DNA of 37,391 nucleotides from NCBI GenBank assembly GCA_013812395.1, contig JACCTL010000119.1, positions 1-37,391 on the forward strand, read 5' to 3'. Under the pieces are notes generated by a model. The model ran no database searches, was not told the DNA's origin, and worked only from the letters and a program-made list of their open reading frames with translations. Position 1 is the first letter of the stretch; each line of letters opens with the position of its first letter. The position numbers and the translations under genes are program-made. This document shows, one piece after another, positions 7,524 to 16,023 of this stretch. This DNA is from Euzebyaceae bacterium. GTDB lineage: Bacteria; Actinomycetota; Nitriliruptoria; Euzebyales; Egibacteraceae.

Positions 7524-8690
7524 ATGGAACCGTTGATCAAAGACCCAGCCGCGCTCACCAACGACGAGATCCGGCGCTATAGCCGCCACCTGATCATGCC
7601 CAACGTGGGCGTCGAGGGGCAGGGGCGACTCAAGGCCTCCAAGGTGCTGCTCGTCGGCACCGGCGGCCTGGGATCACCCTTAGCGATGTATCTCGCGGCC
7701 GCCGGCGTTGGCACCCTCGGCCTGGTCGACTTCGACGTGGTCGACGAGTCGAACCTGCACCGCCAGGTCATCCACGGCACCTCCGACATTGGTAAGCGCA
7801 AAGTGGTGTCGGCGGCCGAGACCATCGCCGACATCAACCCGCACGTGAACGTCGAGATCCACGAGACGGCACTCACCAGCGACAACGCGATGGAAATCAT
7901 CCGGCCCTACGACCTGGTGATCGACGGGACCGATAACTTCCCGACTCGCTACCTCGTCAACGACGCCTGCGTGCTGTTGGGCAAGCCCAACGTGTACGGC
8001 TCGATCTTCCGCTTCGACGGCCAGTTGGCGGTCTTCTACGCCGAGGAAGGTCCCTGCTACCGCTGCATGTTCCCCGAGCCGCCGCCGCCGGGGATGGTCC
8101 CGTCGTGCGCTGAGGGCGGCGTCTTCGGCGTCATCTGCGCCACGATCGGCGCCGGCCAGGCCACCGAGGGCATCAAGCTGCTGACCGGCATCGGCGAGCC
8201 ACTGATCGGGCGGATGCAGATCTACGACGCGCTGGAGGCGCGCTGGCAAACCATCAAGGTCAACAAGGACCCCGAGTGCCCGGTCTGCGGCAAGAACCCG
8301 ACCGTCACCGAGCTGATCGACTACGAGCAGTTCTGCGGCGTTCCTGCCAACGACCACGAGGCTAGTGAGTCCGCGCTGAGCGAGCTGGAGATCGACCCGC
8401 TCGAGTTGGCCGAGGCCCGCGACCGTGTGCGCCTCATCGACGTCCGCGACCCGCACGAGTATGAAATCAGCCGCATCCCGGGTGCTGAGCTGATGCCGCT
8501 GGGTGACCTGCACCGCCACCTGTCGGAGCTGGATTCCAGCGAAGACATCGTCCTACACTGCAAGTCCGGCATGCGCTCGATGCAGGCGCTGGAGCAGCTG
8601 CAAGGCGCCGGCTTTCGCAAGGTCCGCAGCCTGCGAGGCGGCATCAACGCCTACGCCCGCGAGGTCGACGACTCCATCCCCACCTACTGA
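7524..8690 (+). CDS. moeZ: MoeB/MoeZ-type adenylyltransferase with C-terminal rhodanese domain
   Basis: 388-residue two-domain protein. Residues ~15-255 form an E1-like (ThiF/MoeB) domain: ATP-binding GTGGLGSPLAMYLAAAGVG, DFDVVDESNLHRQ, and zinc pairs CYRC and CPVC. Residues ~290-388 are a rhodanese domain with active Cys C346 in LHCKSGMRS. Such proteins adenylate the C-terminal glycine of ubiquitin-like sulfur carriers (MoaD, ThiS, CysO) and load sulfur onto them; MoeZ of Mycobacterium has this architecture. No sulfur carrier gene is adjacent, so the partner is unknown. Start ATG 7524 is chosen because GGAGAGG (7506-7512) precedes it; the open frame extends to 7446 without similarity. The 3' end faces the next gene with a gap of only 10 nt. 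Confidence 0.92.
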   Translation: MEPLIKDPAALTNDEIRRYSRHLIMPNVGVEGQGRLKASKVLLVGTGGLGSPLAMYLAAAGVGTLGLVDFDVVDESNLHRQVIHGTSDIGKRKVVSAAETIADINPHVNVEIHETALTSDNAMEIIRPYDLVIDGTDNFPTRYLVNDACVLLGKPNVYGSIFRFDGQLAVFYAEEGPCYRCMFPEPPPPGMVPSCAEGGVFGVICATIGAGQATEGIKLLTGIGEPLIGRMQIYDALEARWQTIKVNKDPECPVCGKNPTVTELIDYEQFCGVPANDHEASESALSELEIDPLELAEARDRVRLIDVRDPHEYEISRIPGAELMPLGDLHRHLSELDSSEDIVLHCKSGMRSMQALEQLQGAGFRKVRSLRGGINAYAREVDDSIPTY

Positions 8691-8700
8691 CCCGACTGCG

Positions 8701-9388
8701 TCAGGCAGGTGGCACGATCGCCAGCCAACACACCAGGTGGACATCGTCTTCGTCGACCTCGGGCAGCGGCTCCAATGGCGTGCTGGGTTCCAGTCCCAAC
8801 TCGGTTGCTAACTGAGCCAGCGCCGCAACCTTGTCCGAAGCCGTAGCGGTCGACGCCAGCAGCCGCCGGACCTGACGCAGGGTCCGCTCGGGGTAGGGAG
8901 CCTCGAGGACATCCACCAGGGTGTCGGCCTCCTCCAGCGTCATCGACGGAGGGCGGCTGCTCTGAACCAGGGCTGCCGCGTCACGCATGGCCTTTGGAAC
9001 CGTCGGCTGTAAGTTGGCCGGGTCGGCGGCCACGTTCCACTCAGCGGCAATGTGCGCTCGCGCGGCCGTCCACGCATCGAAGGCCAGCCGGTGGCCATCC
9101 CCGTCGAGGGCGCGTTCGGTGTCAGGTCCCTCCGGTGGCTGCGCCTGTGCCAGGCAGGTCAGGGTGTCGTCGATGATCACCGGGTTCAGCGGGTCGGCCA
9201 TCTCGACGTAGCGGAAGGCTGGTCGCGGATGATCGCCTATCTGGGCGCAGAAGACGTAACCCCGCGCCGCGCCAACTCGTGCCATCCCACTGCCGGAGCC
9301 CCAGGGCAGGCCGAGCACGCGGTCGATCAGGTCGCCGCTTTCATGTCCCTCGCGCAACGGCGTTGGAGGCGACAGGCTACGGGAACGG
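8701..9388 (-). pseudogene. Probable C-terminal remnant of a large helicase-type protein
   Basis: A minus-strand frame open from 9513. The part resembling a real protein runs from about MARVGAARGYVFCAQIGDHP to the end. The segments IIDDTLTCLAQAQP, AAEWNVAADPANLQPTVPKA and DEDDVHLVCWLAI recall, from memory, the C-terminal region of long actinobacterial DEAD/DEAH helicase-related proteins (about 1000 residues). No Walker motifs or helicase core are present here, so this would be only the last quarter. Upstream in-frame residues (from 9513) are encoded by the palindromic repeats at 9403-9517 and are unlikely to be original sequence. Alternatively it is a short hypothetical protein with its own start. 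Family assignment is from memory and should be tested. Confidence 0.45.
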
Positions 9389-9402
9389 GCGAGCCAGAAT
9401 GT

Positions 9403-9517
9403 GCGGGTGCGGCTTCGGACGGCGGTGTCCGCAACGGCACCCGCTAGCGCGAGAGAGTCGCTGCGGCCTTGGCGAGCGGGTGCGCTATCGGACAGCAGTG
9501 TCCGCAGCGGCACCCGC
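9403..9517. repeat. Two copies of a 42-bp nested palindrome
   Basis: Copy 1 is 9403-9444 and copy 2 is 9476-9517 (73-nt period). Each has outer arms gcgggtgc / gcacccgc (8 bp) and inner arms cggac / gtccg (5 bp), separated on each side by 5-nt unpaired segments and closed by a 6-nt loop. Arms are identical between copies while loop and internal-loop bases differ, so the paired positions seem conserved. They sit at the truncated end of the helicase-like remnant. Confidence 0.6.
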
Positions 9518-9717
9518 CCGGCCGAGGGCTGCGGCAGCCACCGCCAACGGACCGGGGCCGGTGATCTGCTATCTCCGGGGATGGGAAATCCCAGACGTGG
9601 GAGGCTAATTTAGCTCGTCAGGGGGATGTGCAGCAGGCCAATGGCGGGGCACAATGGTGTCTGCGACGCGACTGACGCATAGTCCGTCCTGCCCCCCCGG
9701 CACTGGACGTTCGTCGC

Positions 9718-9751
9718 AACGGGCCCTGGCTTCCCCCCGCCGGGGCCCGTT
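9718..9751 (+). terminator. Hairpin terminator between the VanW gene and the repeat region
   Basis: A perfect 9-bp stem aacgggccc (9718-9726) / gggcccgtt (9743-9751) with a 16-nt loop. The T-rich tail (cttatt) follows on the plus strand. It lies 13 nt beyond the stop of the minus-strand VanW gene, so it most simply ends that transcript, but the U-tract side would suit a plus-strand transcript. Nothing else recognisable is seen in 9518-9717. Confidence 0.5.
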
Positions 9752-9764
9752 CTTATTCCGCGTG

Positions 9765-11570
9765 TCATTCATTGGTGTTGCGCGCGACGATGCGAGGCTG
9801 CGGCAGGTAGCGGGTGAACTCCTCCTCGGTCTCGATCTGGCCGTCCGGGAAGCGCAGCGTGCGGGTCACAACCACGTCGAAGCCCTGGCCCGCCTCCTGG
9901 ACGACCACCTCCTGGCCGCGGGGCAGGCTGTCGTTCTCCTGGTACTGCGTCTCGCCGGTCTGCAGGTTGCTGCGCGAGCCGGTGGTGGTGGACACCTCCA
10001 CCCATTTCTTGCCGTAGAAGGTGACCGTGATCGAGGTGTCTGAGTACGAGGTCTTCACCAGTATCCCGTGCGGTGAGGTGTTGGCCACCTTCATGTCGAC
10101 GGTGGGGAAGTTGAGGGTCGCCTCACGGCCCTCGGGGTAGCGGCTGATGTAGTAGGAGTGGGCCTTGTGGTCCACGATGTCGTAGCCGCCGAAGTAGGCG
10201 GCGTTGTACATCGTGGTGGTGAACTGGCTGACCCCGCCGCCGATTTGCTCCACATACTCCCCGTCGAGGATGGCGCCGCCACCAACGAACCCCTTGGCCG
10301 TCGTGCGGTCGCCCACATAGCCGTTGAGCGAGAAGGTCTCGCCGGGCTCGATCACGACTCCGTCGACGATGTCCGCCATGCGATGGATGTTGGTGACCCG
10401 GCTCTCACAGCACAGGTGGTAGGTGGTGAACGACGAGACCCGCCGGCGGATGTTCAGCGCCTCGGCCTCCGCCCGGGTGCGCCGCGGCTGGGTGATGTTG
10501 CCCGCCAGGACGGCGCTGCGGTCCCCGCGGCGCGATGCCACCCGCCACACCTGGCGAGCCGCCTTGGCGGCGTTGTAGGAGAAGCCGACCTGCCCGCCCA
10601 CCACGCGCACGCTGCGGTCGTTGACCACGAAGGAGGCACTATCCGGTTCGGACGCGAAACGCTGGATTGTGCGGCGGCCGATGGCGTCGCGGACCGCTCT
10701 GGGCTCCACGGCAATCGTGATCGCGGCGTCCTTACCACCACCACTAATCCGCGCGGCGAGCGCGTCGCCGATCTGGGCTCGCGTCAGCCTTGCGGTGACG
10801 CCGTTGCGTCGCAGCGTCACCGGCGCTGACACGGCGCGACGCGCTTGGCGAACCGCTCGGCGCACATCGGCTGCGGTGGTCCGCGGCGGCAGCGGTTCGG
10901 TCTCCACGCGCAGCACCCCGCCGTCGCCGGCCAGCAGGCGTTCCCGGGCTGCCGCCATCAGCGGTTGCTGTAGGACCCGGGCTCCTGAGCGCGGCTGGAC
11001 ACCGCGGACACGTGCCCCATTGATGAGCACGCGGCCCTCGCGCGGCGGCAGCTTGAGCCGCTCGGCCACCCGCTTGGCCCAGGCCTCCAAGGGTTCATCG
11101 CGGACCTGCTCGACAGGGGGTACCGCGATCGTGGCGCTGAAAGCGGCCAGGTGGTCGCGCAGTGCAAGGAGCGGATCGGACTGGCGACCGCGCTGCAGCG
11201 CGGCGGCGACCGTCGCGTCGACGTCCAGGGAGTAACCAAGGTCAGCCGCCTCGCCGGTTACCGGCCCGGTACTACCGGCCGTACGACCCGCCGACCCGCG
11301 CACCGCCCGCACGGTGGCGGCGCCCTTGATCTCGGCATGGCGCCGCAGCGCCGCCCGAGCCCCTGCCTCTGACTGGCCGCCGAGGCCGACCCCGTCCACG
11401 TTTACCCCGGGCAGCACGCCGCTGCGCGCCGCGCGCAAGCCCAGCAAGCCCCCAGCCACCACCACCACAGCGGCGACCAGGACGATGAGCACGGTGCGCA
11501 CGCGTCGCAGCCCGCGCCTGGGTGGAGACGGGGAAGCGGTGCGGCTTGGCGGCGTTGCCGATTTGACCAT
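9765..11570 (-). CDS. VanW-family membrane-anchored cell-wall protein
   Basis: 601 residues. A basic N-terminus is followed by one membrane segment (about residues 25-48, VLIVLVAAVVVVAGGLLGL), then a long extracytoplasmic region. Peptidoglycan-binding (PG_binding_4-like) segments are suggested by FVVNDRSVRVVGGQVGFSYN around residue 315. The VanW domain follows: FTTYHLCCESRVTNIHRMA, GETFSLNGYVGDRT, GGGVSQFTTTMYNAAYFGG and RYPEGREATLNFPTVDMKV. The C-terminal ~80 residues resemble a small beta-rich extension. Function is not established; the family is linked to envelope maintenance. It is divergent from the M23 endopeptidase gene, and the shared upstream region (11571-11802) contains an 8-bp stem (11590-11597 / 11630-11637). 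Confidence 0.85.
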   Translation of the reverse strand: MVKSATPPSRTASPSPPRRGLRRVRTVLIVLVAAVVVVAGGLLGLRAARSGVLPGVNVDGVGLGGQSEAGARAALRRHAEIKGAATVRAVRGSAGRTAGSTGPVTGEAADLGYSLDVDATVAAALQRGRQSDPLLALRDHLAAFSATIAVPPVEQVRDEPLEAWAKRVAERLKLPPREGRVLINGARVRGVQPRSGARVLQQPLMAAARERLLAGDGGVLRVETEPLPPRTTAADVRRAVRQARRAVSAPVTLRRNGVTARLTRAQIGDALAARISGGGKDAAITIAVEPRAVRDAIGRRTIQRFASEPDSASFVVNDRSVRVVGGQVGFSYNAAKAARQVWRVASRRGDRSAVLAGNITQPRRTRAEAEALNIRRRVSSFTTYHLCCESRVTNIHRMADIVDGVVIEPGETFSLNGYVGDRTTAKGFVGGGAILDGEYVEQIGGGVSQFTTTMYNAAYFGGYDIVDHKAHSYYISRYPEGREATLNFPTVDMKVANTSPHGILVKTSYSDTSITVTFYGKKWVEVSTTTGSRSNLQTGETQYQENDSLPRGQEVVVQEAGQGFDVVVTRTLRFPDGQIETEEEFTRYLPQPRIVARNTNE

Positions 11571-11802
11571 GAGTCGGCCAGCAGCCTAGCAGCCGCTTGC
11601 GCCGGTTCCCGGCTCGGGTTCCCTGCGGGAGCGGCTGACCGGCTCGTGGCGGCGTATGCGACGCCCGCTCCCGTGTTCACCGCCACCCGCCGTGGTGTTG
11701 TCCGCTATGCCCCAAGCTTTGACCCGGCTGAAGCGGGTAACTAGTCTGTGCGACCAATCCCCCGACCTCGTTATCGCCACCTCCCCCGCCCTGGGAGCGG
11801 CG

Positions 11803-13047
11803 ATGTGTTCATGGAGCCGTATGCCCGCCCCGCAACGCCCACGTCAACACGTCGTCGTCCTCGTCATCCTCGCCGCCACCATCGCGGCCGTCCTGCCGGC
11901 AACGGCGGACGCGCTACTACCGGAGGAAGAGCGGCTGGCCGACATCAGGGCAAGGATCGCCACGGTCCGCGAGGAAATCTCGGCGGCCAAGGTCACGAAT
12001 CGACGCGATGCGGTGTCCTACGCCAACGCGCAGCGCCAGCTGGCGGTCGTCATGGACGCGCTTGCGGCCGCCGAACAGGCGGTGCAGCGCCAAAAGGCCG
12101 TCGTCGACGAGGCCCAGGTGCGTCTGGCCGCGCTGCAGGCACGCGAGGCACAGCAGCGTCAGGTCATGGCCGGCCGTGCGGTGACGCTGTACAAGCGAGG
12201 CGGGATGGACTCGCTGACCACGGTCCTGGGCTCCGACAGCACCACCGATGCGCTACGCCGCTCCGCTTACGTCGACGCGGTCAACCGTGCCGATACGCGG
12301 TCAGTGCAGAAGGTGACGTCCACCCAGACGGCGGTGGACGCCCAGCGCGCGCAGCTTCGCATTGAGCAAGGCTCGCTCGAGCGGGTCGTCGCCGAACAAC
12401 GCCAGGTGGCTGCCGAGGCCGAGGATGTCCGCGACGACCGGGCAGCGGCCCTGGCCGCGAGCAGCAGCCGGGTCAACACCCTGCAGACCCGCGAGACGCA
12501 CCTGGAGTCCGAGAGCCGTCGGGTCGCCGCGCTGGCGCGCCGCGCTGAGCGCCTGGCCGCGGCCAGCCGCGCGCGACAGGCGGCGACGAGTACCGCCACC
12601 TCTGGCGCCTCGACCAGCACGTCGACCGATGCCACCACCGCAGCGACCGACACCACTGCCGCCTCCACCGACGTCGGAGCGGGCGGTTGGACCTGGCCGG
12701 CCGGCGGCACCGTCACCAGTGAGTTCGGCTACCGCTGGGGACGGCTGCACGCGGGGCTTGACATCGGCGCGCCGGAGGGATCGCCGATCTGGGCCGCCCG
12801 GTCGGGCACCGTGACCTATGCCGGCGCCATGGGCGGCTACGGCAACATTGTGTTGCTCGACCACGGTGGTGGCCTTTCCACCGCCTACGCGCACCAAAGC
12901 GCCATCCTGGTCGGCGTGGGCGCCAGCGTGTCGACCGGCGAGCAGATCGGCCAGGTGGGCTCGACTGGCAACTCCACCGGTCCGCACCTGCACTTCGAGA
13001 CGCGGATCGGCGGGACTCCCCAGAACCCCCGCAACTACCTGCCGTAG
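11803..13047 (+). CDS. Secreted coiled-coil M23 peptidoglycan endopeptidase
   Basis: About 414 residues. A signal peptide (HVVVLVILAATIAAVLP, cleavage near ATADA) is followed by long coiled-coil helices (to about residue 270) of the EnvC/NlpD/RipA-accessory style, a Ser/Thr/Ala-rich linker (TSTATSGASTSTSTDATTAA) and a LytM/M23 domain. Zinc motifs are present: HAGLDIGAP (HxxxD) and HLHFE (HxH), with a further His in YAHQS, so the enzyme looks active. It probably cleaves peptidoglycan cross-links in growth or division. The start is uncertain: ATG 11803 has GGGAG 5 nt upstream and ATG 11821 has GGAG 4 nt upstream; the frame is open to 11656. Neighbours are also cell-wall genes. Confidence 0.88.
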   Translation: MCSWSRMPAPQRPRQHVVVLVILAATIAAVLPATADALLPEEERLADIRARIATVREEISAAKVTNRRDAVSYANAQRQLAVVMDALAAAEQAVQRQKAVVDEAQVRLAALQAREAQQRQVMAGRAVTLYKRGGMDSLTTVLGSDSTTDALRRSAYVDAVNRADTRSVQKVTSTQTAVDAQRAQLRIEQGSLERVVAEQRQVAAEAEDVRDDRAAALAASSSRVNTLQTRETHLESESRRVAALARRAERLAAASRARQAATSTATSGASTSTSTDATTAATDTTAASTDVGAGGWTWPAGGTVTSEFGYRWGRLHAGLDIGAPEGSPIWAARSGTVTYAGAMGGYGNIVLLDHGGGLSTAYAHQSAILVGVGASVSTGEQIGQVGSTGNSTGPHLHFETRIGGTPQNPRNYLP

Positions 13048-13050
13048 CAC

Positions 13051-13070
13051 GCCCCGCGCTGTTTCGGGGC
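13051..13070 (+). terminator. Short GC hairpin between convergent M23 and LCP genes
   Basis: Stem gccccg (13051-13056) / cggggc (13065-13070) with an 8-nt loop, starting 3 nt after the M23 stop. The tail tccccggttt is only weakly U-rich. It could serve both convergent transcripts. Confidence 0.35.
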
Positions 13071-13100
13071 TCCCCGGTTTATGGGCGGGCTGGGGCAAAG

Positions 13101-14348
13101 TCAGCAGTCGGCCGGCGGTGGGCCCGAGCCGTTGTAGCGGGTTTCGGCAATCAGCTCGATGCCGTCGACCTGTGACGGGCCCGACGCGGCCCGCTTTCGC
13201 TCCAGCACCGAGCCGTTGCGGAACGACCGGAAGATGCGCTCGGCCTCGGCCTCGTTGGGCACGATCACAGCGGCGCCGCCGATGACGCTGTCGGTTCCCG
13301 GCACCGCAAAGGACCGCAGGCGCGACCCGCCCAGGCTGCGACCCGCCCAGGCCAGCTTGCCGAGATCCACCAGGCCCAACCCACGGTCGGCCGTCAACGC
13401 GGCACCGGCTGCGTTGGCCGTGCGGAACAGCCGCAACGGGTTGAGCAGGGTGCTTGGCTGCGCAGCCTCCTTGGCCAGCTCCTTGACGAAGCGCTGCTGA
13501 CGCGCGATGCGTCCGAGGTCGTTGTCGACCTTGCGCACCCTGACAAAACCCAAAGCTTGACGACCGTTGAGCGTCACACAGCCGGCGGGCAGGTCGATGT
13601 GGGCGTCGCGGTCGGACAGCGGCTCGTCGAGAAAGACGCTGACGCCACCCACCGCGTTCACGATCTGGGCAAACCCCAGAAAGTCGACCTCCATGTAGTG
13701 GGAGACCGGGATGCCGGAAAGCTCGGTCACCGTGTCAACCAGGCAGGACGGTCCGCCACGCGCGTAGGCGACGTTGATCCTGCCCTGGCTACCGTCGCAA
13801 CGGGTCACGAACAGGTCACGGGGAAACGACAGCATTGCTGCGCGGTTGCCCTGGACTTGCAGCAGCAGGATGGTGTCGGTGCGAAGCCCGTCGGCCGAGC
13901 CGGTGCCCAGGCGCCGCCGTTGCTGCTCGTTGAGCTGCTCGCGGCTGTCGGAGCCGACGATCAGCACGTTCATCCGGCCACCCGCGTCCTGCAGGCCCTT
14001 GACGTCGACCCGCGACATCCGCGCCGCCGCGGTCGTCGCGGCCGCCACACCCATCAGGACCACGACGAGGCCGACGACGAGCAGGATCAGCAGCAACCGG
14101 CTGCCGAGGCCCCTCCTGCGTCCCCGAGCGGCTGGCGAGAACCCGTGATCGTCGTCGGGCCCACGGGGGACGCTCGCGCCGGCAGCCCGGGCGCCGGCAG
14201 GCCGCGCCCTGGCGGCCTGGGCCCCGGCGGGCTGGGCGCCGGCATCTTGCGCGCCGCTCCCGCCGCTGCGGCGTTCATTGCTGACAGCCGACTTGCCGCC
14301 ACTGCCACCGCGCTGCGGCGGTCCGAAGCCCTCGTCTAGATCCGACAC
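13101..14348 (-). CDS. LytR-CpsA-Psr (LCP) family glycopolymer ligase
   Basis: 415 residues from GTG 14348, which has GAGGAAGG at 14353-14360. Residues 1-70 are cytoplasmic and low-complexity, including a pentapeptide-periodic Ala/Gly/Gln/Arg tract (31-60). A membrane segment follows (LLLILLVVGLVVVLMGVAA), then the LCP domain: MNVLIVGSDSRE, RTDTILLLQ, MLSFPRDLFV and RINVAYARGG, with the Arg and Asp residues used for pyrophosphate-lipid binding. These enzymes attach teichoic-acid-like or arabinogalactan-type polymers to peptidoglycan outside the cell. The C-terminal ~100 residues form a further domain of unknown role. Longer starts up to 14564 would overlap hyuB and lack similarity. Confidence 0.9.
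   Translation of the reverse strand: MSDLDEGFGPPQRGGSGGKSAVSNERRSGGSGAQDAGAQPAGAQAARARPAGARAAGASVPRGPDDDHGFSPAARGRRRGLGSRLLLILLVVGLVVVLMGVAAATTAAARMSRVDVKGLQDAGGRMNVLIVGSDSREQLNEQQRRRLGTGSADGLRTDTILLLQVQGNRAAMLSFPRDLFVTRCDGSQGRINVAYARGGPSCLVDTVTELSGIPVSHYMEVDFLGFAQIVNAVGGVSVFLDEPLSDRDAHIDLPAGCVTLNGRQALGFVRVRKVDNDLGRIARQQRFVKELAKEAAQPSTLLNPLRLFRTANAAGAALTADRGLGLVDLGKLAWAGRSLGGSRLRSFAVPGTDSVIGGAAVIVPNEAEAERIFRSFRNGSVLERKRAASGPSQVDGIELIAETRYNGSGPPPADC
14169..14258 (-). repeat. 15-bp (pentapeptide) tandem repeat in the LCP N-terminus
   Basis: The encoded residues 31-60 read in units of five: SGAQD, AGAQP, AGAQA, ARARP, AGARA, AGASV. The corresponding DNA is built of gc-rich 15-nt units. It precedes the transmembrane helix on the cytoplasmic side. 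Units have diverged, so it is not a fresh slippage product, but copy number could vary between strains. Confidence 0.6.
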
Positions 14349-14460
14349 GACGCCTTCCTCACCGCTGGTGTCGACATCACGGTGCCACAGCGGGCGCCGC
14401 GCGCACGTGAACCGTCGGACGGGCGACGCGTCGCCCCTGAACGGACGAGCGGGTCGTCGC

Positions 14461-16023
14461 TCAGGCCGGCGGTTCGCCCCAGCCGCCCCCACCGGGGGTC
14501 TCGATGCGGACCCGGTCGCCGCGCCGCAGCGGCCAGGTCCCTTTGGACCCCAGCGCCTCGGCATCGGGCTCCCCGCGGTGGATCAGCCAGTTGCGGCCGG
14601 GGTGACCGTCGCGGCCGCCGGCCAGACCCCACGGCCCGCGCAGGCGGCGCTCGCTTTGCAGCGTCAGCGTGGCATCGGCCAGGGCTTCGATCTCGCGCAC
14701 CACACCCTCGCCGCCGGGGTGGCGCCCAGCCCCCGCGGAGCCGTCACGCAGCTCGGCACGCCAGACTCGCAGGGGATAGGCCAGCTCCATGGCCTCGGCG
14801 GGGGTGTTGCGGGTGTTGGTCATCCCGGTGTGGACCCCGGACATCCCCGCCCGGGCGGGCGTGCCGCCCTCGCCGCCCGCGATCGTCTCGTAGTAGCTGA
14901 AGGCGTCGTCGCCCCCGCTGCCGATCAGCACGTTGTTCATGGTGCCCTGGCTCGCGGCGGGCACGCGGTCGGGCAGCGCCTGGGCGAAGGCCGCCAGCAG
15001 CACGTCGACGATGCGTTGACTGGTTTCGACGTTGCCCGCCGCGACCGGAGCCGGGGCGACGGCGTGCACGATGCTGCCGCGCGGCGCAAGCACGGCGCAT
15101 GCGCGGTAGCAACCCGCGTTGGGAGGCGCCGAGGGGTCGGTGAGCATGCGGAACACGAACCAGGTGCTGGAGATCGTGACCGCCAGCACCGCGTTGAGGT
15201 TGACAGGGATCTGTGCGTCGCTGCCCTTGAAGTCCACGCGCACGCACTCGCCGTCGATGGTCACCTTGGCGCGGATCGTGACGCCGTCGCCGACCTCCAA
15301 GGCGTCCTCCGCCGTCCAGGTACCGTCGGGCATCTCGGCCACCGCCGCGCGCACCCGCCGATCGCTGTAGTCACAGACAGCCGTCATGGCCTCTTGCAGG
15401 CTGTCCGTGCCGCCGCGGGCGGCGAGCTCGCGCAACCGCCGGGCGCCAACATGGTTGGCGGCGAACTGGGCTCGCAGGTCGCCGCGGCGCTCGCCGGGCG
15501 TCCGCGAGTTGGCGGCGACCAGCGCCAGCACGTCCTCGCGGACGCCGTGCGCATCGGCCACGACGGTCGGTGGGATGCGCAGGCCCTCCATGGCGATGTC
15601 GGTGGCCGTGGCCGGCATCGACCCCGGAGCCGCACCCCCAACGTCGGCGTGATGCGCTCGGTTGGCGACGTAGCCGAGCAGCCGGCCGTCGTCGTCGCCG
15701 ACCGCGGCCACCAGGGTCAGGTCCGGCAGATGCGTGCCGCCCGCGTACGGATCGTTGGCCAGCACCTGCGTCTCCGGCGGCAGGCGGCCGTCCATCGCGT
15801 CGAGGGCCGCCTCGACGCTGGCGGGCATCGAGCCGAGGTGCACCGGGATGTGCTCGGCCTGGGCGACCATCTGCCCGTCCGGGTCGAACACCGCCGCCGA
15901 GCAGTCGGCACGCTCCTTGATGTTGGGCGAGTAGGCCGCGCGCCGCAACGCCACGCCCATCTCCTCGGCCACGCCGGCCAGCGCATGACGGGCGACTTCC
16001 ATGGCCACAGGGTCCAGGGTCAA
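14461..16023 (-). CDS. hyuB: Hydantoinase B / oxoprolinase subunit
   Basis: 520-residue HyuB-family protein: MEVARHALAGVAEEMG, RRAAYSPNIKERADCSAA, QAEHIPVHLGSMP, LANDPYAGGTHLPDLTLV and NRAHHADVGG are hallmark segments. With HyuA it forms an ATP-dependent enzyme that opens cyclic amides (hydantoin, 5-oxoproline) or related substrates; the exact substrate cannot be read from the sequence. The start is TTG 16023, which overlaps the hyuA stop as TTGA (4 nt), so translation is coupled. The Gly-rich C-terminus (ETPGGGGWGEPPA) is typical of the family. The LCP gene follows on the same strand after 112 nt. Confidence 0.88.
   Translation of the reverse strand: MTLDPVAMEVARHALAGVAEEMGVALRRAAYSPNIKERADCSAAVFDPDGQMVAQAEHIPVHLGSMPASVEAALDAMDGRLPPETQVLANDPYAGGTHLPDLTLVAAVGDDDGRLLGYVANRAHHADVGGAAPGSMPATATDIAMEGLRIPPTVVADAHGVREDVLALVAANSRTPGERRGDLRAQFAANHVGARRLRELAARGGTDSLQEAMTAVCDYSDRRVRAAVAEMPDGTWTAEDALEVGDGVTIRAKVTIDGECVRVDFKGSDAQIPVNLNAVLAVTISSTWFVFRMLTDPSAPPNAGCYRACAVLAPRGSIVHAVAPAPVAAGNVETSQRIVDVLLAAFAQALPDRVPAASQGTMNNVLIGSGGDDAFSYYETIAGGEGGTPARAGMSGVHTGMTNTRNTPAEAMELAYPLRVWRAELRDGSAGAGRHPGGEGVVREIEALADATLTLQSERRLRGPWGLAGGRDGHPGRNWLIHRGEPDAEALGSKGTWPLRRGDRVRIETPGGGGWGEPPA

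Noticed and set aside
9403-9517. CRISPR array
   Set aside because: Only two repeat copies with a 31-nt gap, internal palindromes of the wrong size and no cas genes.
11571-11802. c-di-AMP (ydaO) or other riboswitch before the M23 gene
   Set aside because: Such elements often precede actinobacterial cell-wall hydrolases, but the conserved core strings are not visible.
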